Assembly: GCA_963668535.1 (NCBI GenBank)
Contig: OY764867.1
Coordinates: 1,302,001 to 1,366,000 of the forward strand
DNA length: 64,000 nucleotides
Reading direction: 5' to 3'
From: F22 sp963668535
Lineage (GTDB): Bacteria; Bacteroidota; Bacteroidia; Bacteroidales; Bacteroidaceae
The notes under the pieces were generated by a model that made no database searches, had not been told where the DNA came from, and saw nothing but the letters and a program-made list of their open reading frames with translations. The translations under genes were made by a program, and so were the position numbers. Positions 27,015-36,616 of the stretch are shown here, piece by piece; position 1 is the first letter of the stretch, and each line of letters begins with the position of its first letter.

Positions 27015-27022
27015 TATATTTG
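27015..27022 (+). promoter_or_regulatory. Promoter of the GH65-like gene
   Basis: TATATTTG, an exact -7 consensus, ends 27 bp before the ATG at 27050. A TTG start at 27020 would overlap this box and is therefore rejected. Confidence 0.6.
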
Positions 27023-27049
27023 TACCCAATCACCTTAGTTGTATACTGT

Positions 27050-29104
27050 ATGAACATTTTTTTTGACTCCATCTTGTGTCGAATGACACGTTGCAAATAC
27101 CTGTTATTCTTAGCATGTGTTTTCGTTCCAGTTTGTGTTTTTGCACAAGATCCTTGGCGTATAGAAGTCCCTATAAGTGATCGCGTTCCCTATTACGGGG
27201 TAGCTGTTGGTAATGGCCAGCTAGGCATTACCTCTTCTGCTCGTCCATTGGAAGTCAAAGAAGTTGTATTAGCTGGGGTGTACGATATGTATGGCCGTGG
27301 TCGAGTGGGCAACTTTTTACCAGTATTTAATTTTCTAAATACGGAAATAAAAATAGATGGTCAATCTCCTAATCTTGTAGACATAAAGGATTACACTCAG
27401 TCTCTCGATATGCGCCATGGACGCTTTCATGGTCACTTCTTTATGCCAGGTAAAGCTACTGTATCATATAGCTATCAAACCTTGTATCAATTACCATGTA
27501 ATGCCTTGTTGGAGATTACTGTAACTCCAGAAAAAGACGTGTTGTTAGATTGTGCCAATAAATTGACAACTCCCTCTTCTTTGAACAACGGCCAGTTGAT
27601 GTGGAATCAGATTCCTTCTCTCCATGGTACCATTTCTTTATTGACTTCTCAAGCCAAGAGTCCTAGTGGAAAAGTTACTATTGCAACGTCTACTTCATTT
27701 GTATTTCCTCAGAATGATGCACCACAACTGCTTCATGAGATACGTGATACTAATATGCACCAAGCACGTTTTTCGAAACACTTGAAGGCAGGTAAGCCGT
27801 ATACTTTTTATCTGGTAGGCAGTGTGATTTCTTCCGTACAGTATGCTGATCCGCTAAATCATGCAGAACGTTTAACGATTTATGCCTGTTTGCAAGGTGT
27901 GGACAAGTTGCTGTCACAACATGGCAAGGCCTGGGACAAACTATGGCAATCAGACATCGTGGTCGAGGGCAATAAACAAGATCAGCAGGATATACACAAT
28001 ATGATGTATCATTTGTATTCTTTCTGTCGTGCAGGTACAGATAACTCACCTTCTCCTATGGGCTTAAGTGGATTGGGGTATAATGGACACGTCTTTTGGG
28101 ATACAGAATTATGGATGTATCCAGCCATGTTGTTGCTCCATCCTGAAATGGCCGAAAGCATGATACGCTATCGCTATAACCGTCTGCAAGCTGCCAAGAA
28201 AAATGCCTTTACTTATGGATACAAGGGAGCTATGTACCCTTGGGAAAGTGCAGGAACAGGTGTGGAAGAAACTCCAGTTTGGGCTTTGACAGGTCCTTTC
28301 GAGCATCACATCACAGCAGATGTGGCCATTGCTGCTTGGCAATATTATTTGATGACACAAGACAAAGAATGGTTGAAAAATATTGCTTGGCCTATTCTAA
28401 AAGAGACAGCAACTTTTTGGGTGTCGAGAGTGGAAAAGAATAATCAAGGACAATATTCCATCAATAATGTAGTTGGGGCTGATGAGTGGGCCGAGAATAT
28501 AGACAATGATGCCTTTACTAATGGTGCAGCGATTATGAACCTACGTTATGCAGCTAAAGCGGCACAAGTGCTTGGAGAGAAAGCACCAACTAGTTGGACT
28601 ACTATTGCAGACAATATCTATATAGGATCAATGTCTAATGGTGTAATACGTGAACACAATACGTATCAAGGAGAAATGATTAAGCAAGCAGATGTCAACT
28701 TGTTATCTTATCCACTAGGGATTATCACAGACAAGAAGCAACAACAAAGAAATCTGGATTATTATAAAAAGAAAATACCTTTGAAAGACACCCCAGCTAT
28801 GACACAGGCTATCTATTCGTTGTTGTATGCTCGTTTGGGGGATGAAAAAGAAGCCTATCATTGGTTTAAAGATGCTTATATGTCCAATACACAACCGCCA
28901 TTTAGAGTGATTGCTGAATGTAAGGGTGGGCATAATCCTTATTTTATCACAGGTGCTGGAGGAATTTTGCAAACAGTACTTATGGGTTTTGGTGGCTTAC
29001 AGATTGATGAGGCTGGCAGCCTACAGGTACTTCAATCTAGTTGCCCGCGCCAGTGGAGTGGGTTGAAAATAATTCTTAATGGTGAATCAATAGTCGATAA
29101 ATAA
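27050..29104 (+). CDS. GH65-like alpha-glycosidase, secreted
   Basis: The protein of 684 residues has an N-terminal export signal (LLFLACVFVPVCVFAQ), an N-terminal beta domain and an (alpha/alpha)6 barrel. The barrel includes GLGYNGHVFWDTELWMYP, PVWALTGPFEHH and the GADEWAENIDNDAFTN block with probable catalytic Glu479. These match GH65-type enzymes, particularly the hydrolase branch related to glucosyl-galactosyl-hydroxylysine glucosidase and kojibiose hydrolase rather than phosphorylases. It would act outside the cytoplasm on alpha-glucosides. A second in-frame ATG (27083) gives a cleaner signal peptide and may be the true start. A perfect palindromic terminator follows. Confidence 0.82.
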   Translation: MNIFFDSILCRMTRCKYLLFLACVFVPVCVFAQDPWRIEVPISDRVPYYGVAVGNGQLGITSSARPLEVKEVVLAGVYDMYGRGRVGNFLPVFNFLNTEIKIDGQSPNLVDIKDYTQSLDMRHGRFHGHFFMPGKATVSYSYQTLYQLPCNALLEITVTPEKDVLLDCANKLTTPSSLNNGQLMWNQIPSLHGTISLLTSQAKSPSGKVTIATSTSFVFPQNDAPQLLHEIRDTNMHQARFSKHLKAGKPYTFYLVGSVISSVQYADPLNHAERLTIYACLQGVDKLLSQHGKAWDKLWQSDIVVEGNKQDQQDIHNMMYHLYSFCRAGTDNSPSPMGLSGLGYNGHVFWDTELWMYPAMLLLHPEMAESMIRYRYNRLQAAKKNAFTYGYKGAMYPWESAGTGVEETPVWALTGPFEHHITADVAIAAWQYYLMTQDKEWLKNIAWPILKETATFWVSRVEKNNQGQYSINNVVGADEWAENIDNDAFTNGAAIMNLRYAAKAAQVLGEKAPTSWTTIADNIYIGSMSNGVIREHNTYQGEMIKQADVNLLSYPLGIITDKKQQQRNLDYYKKKIPLKDTPAMTQAIYSLLYARLGDEKEAYHWFKDAYMSNTQPPFRVIAECKGGHNPYFITGAGGILQTVLMGFGGLQIDEAGSLQVLQSSCPRQWSGLKIILNGESIVDK

Positions 29105-29116
29105 AAACTTAATATG

Positions 29117-29168
29117 CAAAAACAGCAAAAAGAATACCTAGATCTAGGTATTCTTTTTGCTGTTTTTG
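29117..29168. terminator. 52-bp perfect palindrome, terminator-like
   Basis: The sequence reads identically on both strands from 29117 to 29168, a 26-bp perfect stem with no unpaired loop bases apart from the central GATC. A-runs on the 5' arm and T-runs on the 3' arm make it work as a terminator in either direction. It follows the GH65-like gene by 12 bp. Confidence 0.85.
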
Positions 29169-29210
29169 TTTCTATAACATATTATGTTCGTCTAATAGTA
29201 TGAGTATCTC

Positions 29211-29218
29211 TAATTTTG
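29211..29218 (+). promoter_or_regulatory. Promoter of the Met-zincin protease gene
   Basis: TAATTTTG matches the -7 consensus and lies 51 bp before the ATG at 29270. Confidence 0.45.
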
Positions 29219-29269
29219 CCTACTTAGTGATATGGACTGTGGACAATTTTCTAACTAATATGTTGTTAT

Positions 29270-31510
29270 ATGCGTAAAAACGCTTACTTATTTGCAATCA
29301 TCATCAGTGTGTTATTTGGGGCTCTTCCGAGTTATTCTCAGCAAATTGCTATTCAAAAGCAAGGAAATAAATATGTATTGCATCTTCCAGATTCTTTACT
29401 ACAGCGAGATTTACTCTTTGGAGCTCGTGTGGTCAATTTGAGTAATCAACACAATATCTCTGCTGGATTAACTTTGCACGACCCTATTGTTGTTCGTTTT
29501 GCAAAAGCACCCAAAGTCGGTTATTTGGAGATGGAATCATTGATTAGTAATGCTATTTATCCCCAAAATGAACCTTCAAAAACTATTATTCAACGAAATA
29601 ATATCATTCCTGTTTTGCGAGGATTCCCATATAAAGTCGATAAAGATAAAAACCTTCTTATTGATGTAACTTCTTATTTCTCAGGTGAGATATCAGAAGT
29701 TGATCCATTACCTCGAGGTATTAAACAGGGACATTTAGACAAAAATTTGTCAGGAATCCAAAAGATACAAACACTTAATAATCGCATCAATTTTGTGACT
29801 CGCTACGTATATACTGGAGGACGTAAACCATTTGTGTGTACATTGTGTTACACTTTGATGGTACTTCCAGAAAAACCGATGCGTCCACGTATTGCTGATG
29901 CTCGAGTCAATTATTTCGATACATCCAAGAAATTATTTGATACATCCAAGCCTGTGCAAAGCATCAAGTATGCACATCGTTGGCGTATAGAACCCAAACC
30001 AGAAGATAAGGCAAGTTGGCAGGCGGGGCAGTTGGTAGAACCAGCTAAGCCTATAATTTTTTATTTTGATCCAGCTACACCTCCTTTAATAAAGAAATAT
30101 GCCAAGCAAGGTATTCTTTCTTGGAATGAGACTTTTGAACGTATCGGCTTTAAAAATGTGATGCAAGTAAAGGATTTTCCTAAGGGTACTTTTTTAAGTG
30201 AAGATATGGGAGTCAATGTGTTTCGATACGTGCCAATAGATCGTGCCAATGCCAGTGGACCTTCTTGGATAGATCCTCGTAGTGGGGAGATAATTCAAGC
30301 TGATATCATATGGTGGCATGATGTCATTCAGTTGCTACAAACTTGGCGATTTGTACAAACTGCTGCTGTGGATCCTGCTGCTCGTCCCGCTCAACTTTCA
30401 GAAAAAGTGTGGGGAGACATGATTCGTTATGCGGTCGCTCATGAAACAGGACACACTTTAGGTTTGAAGCATAATTATCGTGGATCTTATAGTTATCCTG
30501 CAGATTCTTTGCGCTCTCCAAGCTTCACTCAGAAGTTTGGTACATCATCTACCATTATGGATTATGCTCGTTTTAATTTTGTGGCTCAACCTGGTGATCT
30601 TGCACGTGGAGTGCGTTTAACACCGCCATTATTAGGTGTGCAAGATAAGTTCGCTATTAAGTGGGGATATATGGATACTAGTGATTTATCTTTGGAAGCA
30701 GAAAAAGACACTTTGAATCAGTTGTTTTTATCCCATGGAAGTGATCCTCAATATTTGCACGTACCTTCTGAATCTATAGCAATCACAGCCGATCCAAGTG
30801 CACAAAGCGAACAGTTGGGTAATGATTTACTTGTAAGCACAGAATATGGTATTCGTAATCTTAAAGTCATTATGCAGCATCTGCCAGAGTGGACGATTGA
30901 CAAGAATCAATCTTATGAGCGCATGCAACGTATGTATGAAGGTGTGGTTAAACAGTTTTATAGTTTTTTGCGTGCCGATGCTGCTTATATGGGCGGAGTA
31001 TATAAATATAATGGTGTTGCCGGAGAGTTTGCGGCTAACTATGTACCTGTTTCTTTAGCAGAGCAGAGAGCAGCTATGAAATATGTGGTACGTCAACTTC
31101 GCCTTGCTCCAATATGGTTGGGTGATGAAATAGTGAAACCATATATTGGTCATAATACGAGCCTGTTGGATAGACAACAGAGTTTAGTTCAGGCCATGTT
31201 TGATAGCAGATTTCTTAGTCGTATGGCTAGCAGCACATACACAGTCGAAAATTATTTAGTAGATATAGTCGATGCTCTGACTGAAAAATTGCCCTATAAT
31301 AAAAAGACAGTAGCTGGTCGTGCAATATATGAAAATGATCGTCGTATTCAGTTCCTAATGATACAAAATATCAACAAATTAGCTCTAGATATAAAGAATG
31401 GTAAGTATAATGGTATGTATAGTGCAGATGTGTTGTTCGGTATTGAAACAATGAAAAAAGTATTGCAAAAAGAATCCAAACATAACATTGTGAAATCATT
31501 GTGTAAGTAA
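29270..31510 (+). CDS. Secreted zinc-dependent metalloprotease (DUF5117/DUF5118 Met-zincin-like)
   Basis: The 746-residue protein has a signal peptide ending near SYSQQ. The zinc site is HETGHTLGLKH (His391, Glu392, His395, His401), an extended HExxHxxGxxH motif typical of metzincins, followed by TIMDYARF as a likely Met-turn. The flanking segments (N-terminal QGNKYVLHLPDSLL...RDLLFGARV and LAPIWLGDEIVKPYIG) match the DUF5118/DUF5117/DUF4953 family common in Bacteroidetes. Natural substrates are not well established. It is at the low end of the family size (often over 800 residues). The S46 peptidase gene starts 121 bp downstream, suggesting joint protein degradation. Confidence 0.88.
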   Translation: MRKNAYLFAIIISVLFGALPSYSQQIAIQKQGNKYVLHLPDSLLQRDLLFGARVVNLSNQHNISAGLTLHDPIVVRFAKAPKVGYLEMESLISNAIYPQNEPSKTIIQRNNIIPVLRGFPYKVDKDKNLLIDVTSYFSGEISEVDPLPRGIKQGHLDKNLSGIQKIQTLNNRINFVTRYVYTGGRKPFVCTLCYTLMVLPEKPMRPRIADARVNYFDTSKKLFDTSKPVQSIKYAHRWRIEPKPEDKASWQAGQLVEPAKPIIFYFDPATPPLIKKYAKQGILSWNETFERIGFKNVMQVKDFPKGTFLSEDMGVNVFRYVPIDRANASGPSWIDPRSGEIIQADIIWWHDVIQLLQTWRFVQTAAVDPAARPAQLSEKVWGDMIRYAVAHETGHTLGLKHNYRGSYSYPADSLRSPSFTQKFGTSSTIMDYARFNFVAQPGDLARGVRLTPPLLGVQDKFAIKWGYMDTSDLSLEAEKDTLNQLFLSHGSDPQYLHVPSESIAITADPSAQSEQLGNDLLVSTEYGIRNLKVIMQHLPEWTIDKNQSYERMQRMYEGVVKQFYSFLRADAAYMGGVYKYNGVAGEFAANYVPVSLAEQRAAMKYVVRQLRLAPIWLGDEIVKPYIGHNTSLLDRQQSLVQAMFDSRFLSRMASSTYTVENYLVDIVDALTEKLPYNKKTVAGRAIYENDRRIQFLMIQNINKLALDIKNGKYNGMYSADVLFGIETMKKVLQKESKHNIVKSLCK

Positions 31511-31569
31511 AAATTGTTGAAATGGTATCTTTGTGATTTTGTTTGTGCGAAACTTTTAAAAGTTATTTG

Positions 31570-31577
31570 TATATTTG
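31570..31577 (+). promoter_or_regulatory. Promoter of the S46 peptidase/TonB operon
   Basis: TATATTTG, an exact -7 consensus, lies 54 bp before the ATG at 31632. TTTG-like sequences occur 24 bp upstream, slightly farther than ideal. Confidence 0.55.
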
Positions 31578-31631
31578 TCCCCAGAGAGAGAAGAAGTGTA
31601 AAGACACTAAATAAAAAAGCAACTAATTAAT

Positions 31632-33857
31632 ATGATTAAGTGGAAAGAAGGAGGGTTAGCCCTTCTGATGATGATGTGTGTTATGGTGCCAACAAAAGCA
31701 ATTGCCGATGAAGGTATGTGGCTGCCATATTTATTAGGGAATAATCAGTATAAGGAAATGCGTCATGCTGGTATGAGAATCAGTAAAGATGATATTTATG
31801 CGATTAATAAAGCCTGTATCAGTCGTGCTGTTATTGGACTAGTTACGCCAGGTCCAGACCCAACACATAGTTACGCAACAGGGAGTATAATCAGTGAAGA
31901 TGGATTAGTGTTGACCAATTTTCACTGCGTCATGCGTTATCTAGGTCGTTTTAGTCTAGAGACCAATCATGATTTTTTGAAGCATGGTTATTGGTCTAAA
32001 AATCTACAAGAAGAAAGTTACTGTCGTGACTTATCTATTAAACAATTACTACGTATCGAAGATGTCACTGCGGCTATGCTCGAAGGTACAGATGGTTTGA
32101 CTGGTCGTGCATTTACTACTAAAGTAGATGCCAATGGTGCTGTCTTGTATAAGAAAGTCAAAAAAGAATTGACAGAGAAAGGCGAGCGTAGTATCGAGAT
32201 TAAGTTTCAAAGTTTGTATGCCAATAATCAGTACATCATGTCTGTATATCGCATGTACAAAGATGTACGAATGGTGGCGGCAGCTCCCCAGATGATAGGT
32301 ATGTATGGTGGCACACAAGATAATTGGATGTGGCCTCGTTATACTGGAGACTTTGCACTATTACGTATCTATGTCAATAAAAATAATCAACCAGCTCGTT
32401 ATAAAAAAACGAACGTTCCTTTGCAAACAAAAGATTATTTGAAAATTGCCAAAAAAGGCGTGAAGAAAGGTGACTTTGTTATGGTGATGGGTTATCCTGG
32501 TAAAACACAACAATTTACCCCTTCTTTTGGCATAGAGGGGTTAATTAAAACGACCGAAGCATCTGTGAAAATTCGTGGTGAACGAGTACGTATAATGCAG
32601 GAAGCTATGGCGCAAGATGAAGCACTGCACGCTCGCTACTTACCTACATTATCTTCTGTTTCCAATAGATATTTAAAATGGAAGGGTATCCTTCGTGGCT
32701 TTCGTCAAACAAATCTTGTCGCTAAAAAGCAAACGGAGGAAAAAGCCTTTTTAGAGTGGTGTGCAGTAGACACTTCTCGTACAGAGTATGCCAAAGCGTA
32801 TAACGTGATGAAAACGCAATATCCACAAATAGCTCACTATCGTTTAGCGAAAACTTACTTTAATGAGTGTGTGTTAAGTGGTGCAGAAATTTTGCCATAT
32901 ATTGGTAAGTTTGAAAAGTTAGTAGCGATGCATACTAGTAAACGTGCATTAAAACCTAAAAGAGAACAAGCCGAAGCAGATCGATTAATTGGGTTGACAA
33001 AGCAATTCTTTCAAAATTGGAGTTATGATATTGATCTGAAAACGGTACGTGCAGCACTAGCTACCTACTACAGTGATATGCCAAGTCGTTTTTGGGCACC
33101 AGAAGTCGTGTCATATATTAAGGCATATAATGGCGATATTGATGCATTGATTCGTGATGCTTTTGAAAAATCAATGTTTGCCCATCCAGATAGTATCAAT
33201 GCCTACTTGCACCTTCAAACAGCTGATCGTGATATCAAGAAGATCACAGATGATACATTATATAACATTGCGATTAGTTTTTACAAAGTATATATCCAAA
33301 GAATTAACCGTCAGTTGCAAGCTGTACAAGCCAAACAGACAGATCCTTATCGCACATATATGAAAGGCTATTGGGAAATGCACAAAGATGATCCTACTCG
33401 CTGGCCAGATGCCAATGGATCTCAACGTATTAGTTATGGCCAGATTAGTGATGCTTATCCAGAAGAGGCTGTTACTTATCGTTATTATACCGATATGAAG
33501 GGACTAAAGCAACGTGCTGCAATTAATACTGGTGACCAAGATTACTTTCTATCTAAACGTTTTTCAGTACTTATAGAAGATGGTTTGAATGCTCCAAGGA
33601 ACAACTGGGATGGTTACGCCTATCCAGATGGAAGTATGCGTCTATGTTTTTTGACAAATGCACACACAAGTTCAGGCAACAGTGGGTCACCTGTTTTGAA
33701 TGCTCATGGAGAACTTGTTGGGGTGAATTTTGATAGTATGTGGCAAGGCACTGTCTCTGATTATTACTACACTGGGACAAATCGTTCCATTACTACTGAT
33801 ATTCGATATATTCAGTGGGTTGTTTCTCAATATGCGAAACGTGACTACTTTAAATAA
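31632..33857 (+). CDS. S46-family dipeptidyl-peptidase (DPP7/DPP11 type)
   Basis: This 741-residue periplasmic serine exopeptidase removes dipeptides from oligopeptides. It has a signal peptide ending near AIADEGMW, the catalytic His98 in TNFHC, an ARHLP-like helical domain and the nucleophile Ser686 in SSGNSGSPVL. DEGMWLP at the mature N-terminus is typical of the family. The residue after the NFD motif (Ser702) corresponds, by motif alignment only, to the S1 position that is Gly in DPP7 and Arg in DPP11; here it is Ser, so specificity is unclear. It is followed after 19 bp by a TonB receptor gene. Confidence 0.95.
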   Translation: MIKWKEGGLALLMMMCVMVPTKAIADEGMWLPYLLGNNQYKEMRHAGMRISKDDIYAINKACISRAVIGLVTPGPDPTHSYATGSIISEDGLVLTNFHCVMRYLGRFSLETNHDFLKHGYWSKNLQEESYCRDLSIKQLLRIEDVTAAMLEGTDGLTGRAFTTKVDANGAVLYKKVKKELTEKGERSIEIKFQSLYANNQYIMSVYRMYKDVRMVAAAPQMIGMYGGTQDNWMWPRYTGDFALLRIYVNKNNQPARYKKTNVPLQTKDYLKIAKKGVKKGDFVMVMGYPGKTQQFTPSFGIEGLIKTTEASVKIRGERVRIMQEAMAQDEALHARYLPTLSSVSNRYLKWKGILRGFRQTNLVAKKQTEEKAFLEWCAVDTSRTEYAKAYNVMKTQYPQIAHYRLAKTYFNECVLSGAEILPYIGKFEKLVAMHTSKRALKPKREQAEADRLIGLTKQFFQNWSYDIDLKTVRAALATYYSDMPSRFWAPEVVSYIKAYNGDIDALIRDAFEKSMFAHPDSINAYLHLQTADRDIKKITDDTLYNIAISFYKVYIQRINRQLQAVQAKQTDPYRTYMKGYWEMHKDDPTRWPDANGSQRISYGQISDAYPEEAVTYRYYTDMKGLKQRAAINTGDQDYFLSKRFSVLIEDGLNAPRNNWDGYAYPDGSMRLCFLTNAHTSSGNSGSPVLNAHGELVGVNFDSMWQGTVSDYYYTGTNRSITTDIRYIQWVVSQYAKRDYFK

Positions 33858-33876
33858 TTCATTAACACTATAGAAT

Positions 33877-36582
33877 ATGCAAAAACAAATCACTTGGTGG
33901 GCGATTCTTTTTTTACTGTGTGCAGTCTTGGTTATACCAGCGCAAGCACAAAATAAAAAAGAGTCGTCAGTAACCATCACAATTCTTGATGCGGGCAATG
34001 GAGAGCCTATGCCTGGGGCCATTTGTACAATCGATGAGATTGGTATTTTTGGAATGACCAATGTGCACGGTGTTGTTGTGCTTCCTAAGATTCCTGAGGG
34101 ACGATGGAAGATTAAAACAACTTTGCTTGGTTTTAAGACTAAAGAGAAGACCGTAGTTGTTCAGAAAAATCTACGATTGATTATTCGTTTGAAGGAAGAA
34201 TCACTAAGTCTTGATGAAGTTGTCGTCACAGCAAAGCGTAAAACTGCTGGGGGAACGACTGAACAGATTGGGCGTCAAGCCATGGACCATATTCAAGCCA
34301 CAACGCTTGGAGATGTTATGCAGTTGTTGCCCGGTGGATTATTGCCACAGAACAAAGATTTAACGTCAGCTGAAAAAATTAATATTCGTTCAGTTGCTTC
34401 TGATGTAAATAATGCATACGGTGTCTCTGTTATTATGGATGGCATGCCAGTTAACGATGCTGCAGCTATTGCAGATTTAAAGGGGCTTTCTGCTGGAGTT
34501 GTAGATATGCGCCAAATTCCGACTGACAATGTGGAAAGTGTTGAAGTTGTAACTGGTGTACCTTCTGCCGAGTATGGAGAGATGACAGCTGGTGCAGTGA
34601 TTGTACATACTAAAGCTGGTACAACTCCGCTTAGCGCTCGAGTAAAAGTTACTCCAAGTGCTTTGCAATCATCCATCAGTAAAGGTTTTGCGTTGCCGAA
34701 AAATTGGGGTATCTTAAATGCAAGTTTTGATTATGTAAACTCTTCTGGTGATCCTCGTCAACGTACGTTGGCTTTTGATCGTGTTTCTGCAAATCTTGCT
34801 TGGAGCAAAAAGATTGGTTCATGGAGTCCTAATGTGCGATTGGCTTATTCAGGAATTGTTGACCAGTCTAAAAATGATCCAGATAAAGTGCTTCAGGGAA
34901 CAAAGGATAAAACTGAAAATTTTAATTTCCGTTTTAGTCATGACGGGCGCTTTGCTATCAATAAGTGGTATTCTAGAAGCTTAAAATATACGATAGGAGC
35001 TAATTTAAGCAAAAGAGATTACTATTCAAAAAATCTACTATCTACTGGTGGTAGTGGTCGAGTACTGTTTAATTCTAGAGAAGATGGTGTTCATTTAGGA
35101 GATATACTTCCTTCATCTTATTGGGCCACAGGTGGTTCAAAAGGAGAAAGTTTTAATGCGTATGCTAAGGTAAATAATGATATTTTTGTGAAGACGGGGC
35201 TTGTAAGTCAACGTTTTAAAATGGGGGGTGAGTATCGTTATAGTAAGAACTACGGTGAGGGTAAATATAACGACAATGATGCATTACCTCTTTCAATAAG
35301 TGATTCGCGTCCTCGTAGATATATTGATATTCCGGGATTGACCACAATATCTGCTTATCTAGAAGACAATATGAAGATAAACTGGAAACCAATGCCTATC
35401 GACTTTAGCGCTGGGTTGCGTGCTCAAGTGTCTCAACCGGGCAAAGAAGAATCTGTTTCTTCTGTATCTCCACGTTTAAACTTATCAATGAAGCCATTAA
35501 AATGGTTGAATCTACGCCTTGCCTATGGTTTGAATGCCATATCACCAGGTTTGACGTATCTATATCCAGATTATAAGTATTATGATAAAGTGGTGGCCAC
35601 ATATACAGATGGTAGTCAACAATATACCTATTATCAGACCTATAAGCTTAAGCCAGATAATTCTAAATTGAAAAATAGTATTACACGTCGTTTGGAAGGT
35701 GGCTTCGACGTTAAATTATGGAAAGGGGCTAGTTTCTATGTGACTGGTTATATTGATAGAAACACCAATGGGTTTAACACCACTACGGTATATCAAAATT
35801 GTCTATTCAACTATTATAGCTTAGATAATGGTAGTATTCAGCCTCAACCTACTGGGGCACCTATTATCGATTGGAGCAATCCGTCTGATTCAAAAATCGC
35901 TAAGCTATCAGCTGGTATGGCTTCCAATAATGCTGCTAGTGAAAATAGAGGTGTCGAGTTCAATTTTAATCTTGGTAAAGTAGAAGCTATCAGTACTAGT
36001 TTCTATGTGCGAGGTGCTTGGCAAAGAACAGAACAATGGACAAAAGGACTTGGGCTTTCTACGCCAAACGATTATGTTGGTGATCCATCCTTTACTCCTA
36101 TTAAGTTTGTATATGATAAGAGCAACATTGTTGATATAGACGAAAGATTCAGTAATCAAGTACAGGCTGTTTGTCATATTCCAAAATTGCAAATGGTGGC
36201 TTCTCTATCTGGACAAATGATATGGTATACACATAGTAAAAGTGACTTAAATGAATCGCGTCCATTAGGTTACTTAGACAGTGATTTACAGTATCATGAT
36301 ATAACTCCAGAGATGTATGATGATCCAGATTATACGATTGAAGGTTTTAATTTACAGCGTCAAATCAGCAATCCATCCGATCAAAGAGGAAGATGGAATA
36401 AGCCTGTATGGGTTATGAATGCAAGACTAACGAAGAATGTTTCAAAATTCTTGCAGTGTTCATTCTATGCCAATAATGTCAATTATTACCAGCCTTGGGC
36501 TAGTAATAATATAACGAATACAAAAGTCGAAAGAAATACAAACAACTTTTCATTTGGTGTTGAGCTGTCATTACATTTATAA
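33877..36582 (+). CDS. TonB-dependent receptor with carboxypeptidase-like regulatory domain
   Basis: The 901-residue outer-membrane receptor has a signal peptide (ending PAQAQ). A carboxypeptidase-D-like Ig-fold regulatory domain (about residues 30-110) follows, then the TonB box SLDEVVVTAKRK, a plug and a 22-strand-type barrel ending in NFSFGVELSLHL. It lacks the length of SusC proteins (about 1000) and has no SusD partner. Its neighbours are an S46 dipeptidyl-peptidase upstream and a DUF4876 lipoprotein and DUF6850 barrel downstream, all within 35 bp. This context suggests import of peptides or of a metal complex bound to peptide, which is inference. Confidence 0.92.
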   Translation: MQKQITWWAILFLLCAVLVIPAQAQNKKESSVTITILDAGNGEPMPGAICTIDEIGIFGMTNVHGVVVLPKIPEGRWKIKTTLLGFKTKEKTVVVQKNLRLIIRLKEESLSLDEVVVTAKRKTAGGTTEQIGRQAMDHIQATTLGDVMQLLPGGLLPQNKDLTSAEKINIRSVASDVNNAYGVSVIMDGMPVNDAAAIADLKGLSAGVVDMRQIPTDNVESVEVVTGVPSAEYGEMTAGAVIVHTKAGTTPLSARVKVTPSALQSSISKGFALPKNWGILNASFDYVNSSGDPRQRTLAFDRVSANLAWSKKIGSWSPNVRLAYSGIVDQSKNDPDKVLQGTKDKTENFNFRFSHDGRFAINKWYSRSLKYTIGANLSKRDYYSKNLLSTGGSGRVLFNSREDGVHLGDILPSSYWATGGSKGESFNAYAKVNNDIFVKTGLVSQRFKMGGEYRYSKNYGEGKYNDNDALPLSISDSRPRRYIDIPGLTTISAYLEDNMKINWKPMPIDFSAGLRAQVSQPGKEESVSSVSPRLNLSMKPLKWLNLRLAYGLNAISPGLTYLYPDYKYYDKVVATYTDGSQQYTYYQTYKLKPDNSKLKNSITRRLEGGFDVKLWKGASFYVTGYIDRNTNGFNTTTVYQNCLFNYYSLDNGSIQPQPTGAPIIDWSNPSDSKIAKLSAGMASNNAASENRGVEFNFNLGKVEAISTSFYVRGAWQRTEQWTKGLGLSTPNDYVGDPSFTPIKFVYDKSNIVDIDERFSNQVQAVCHIPKLQMVASLSGQMIWYTHSKSDLNESRPLGYLDSDLQYHDITPEMYDDPDYTIEGFNLQRQISNPSDQRGRWNKPVWVMNARLTKNVSKFLQCSFYANNVNYYQPWASNNITNTKVERNTNNFSFGVELSLHL

Positions 36583-36616
36583 TGTATAGTCACATTGATG
36601 AACAAAATAAAGATAT

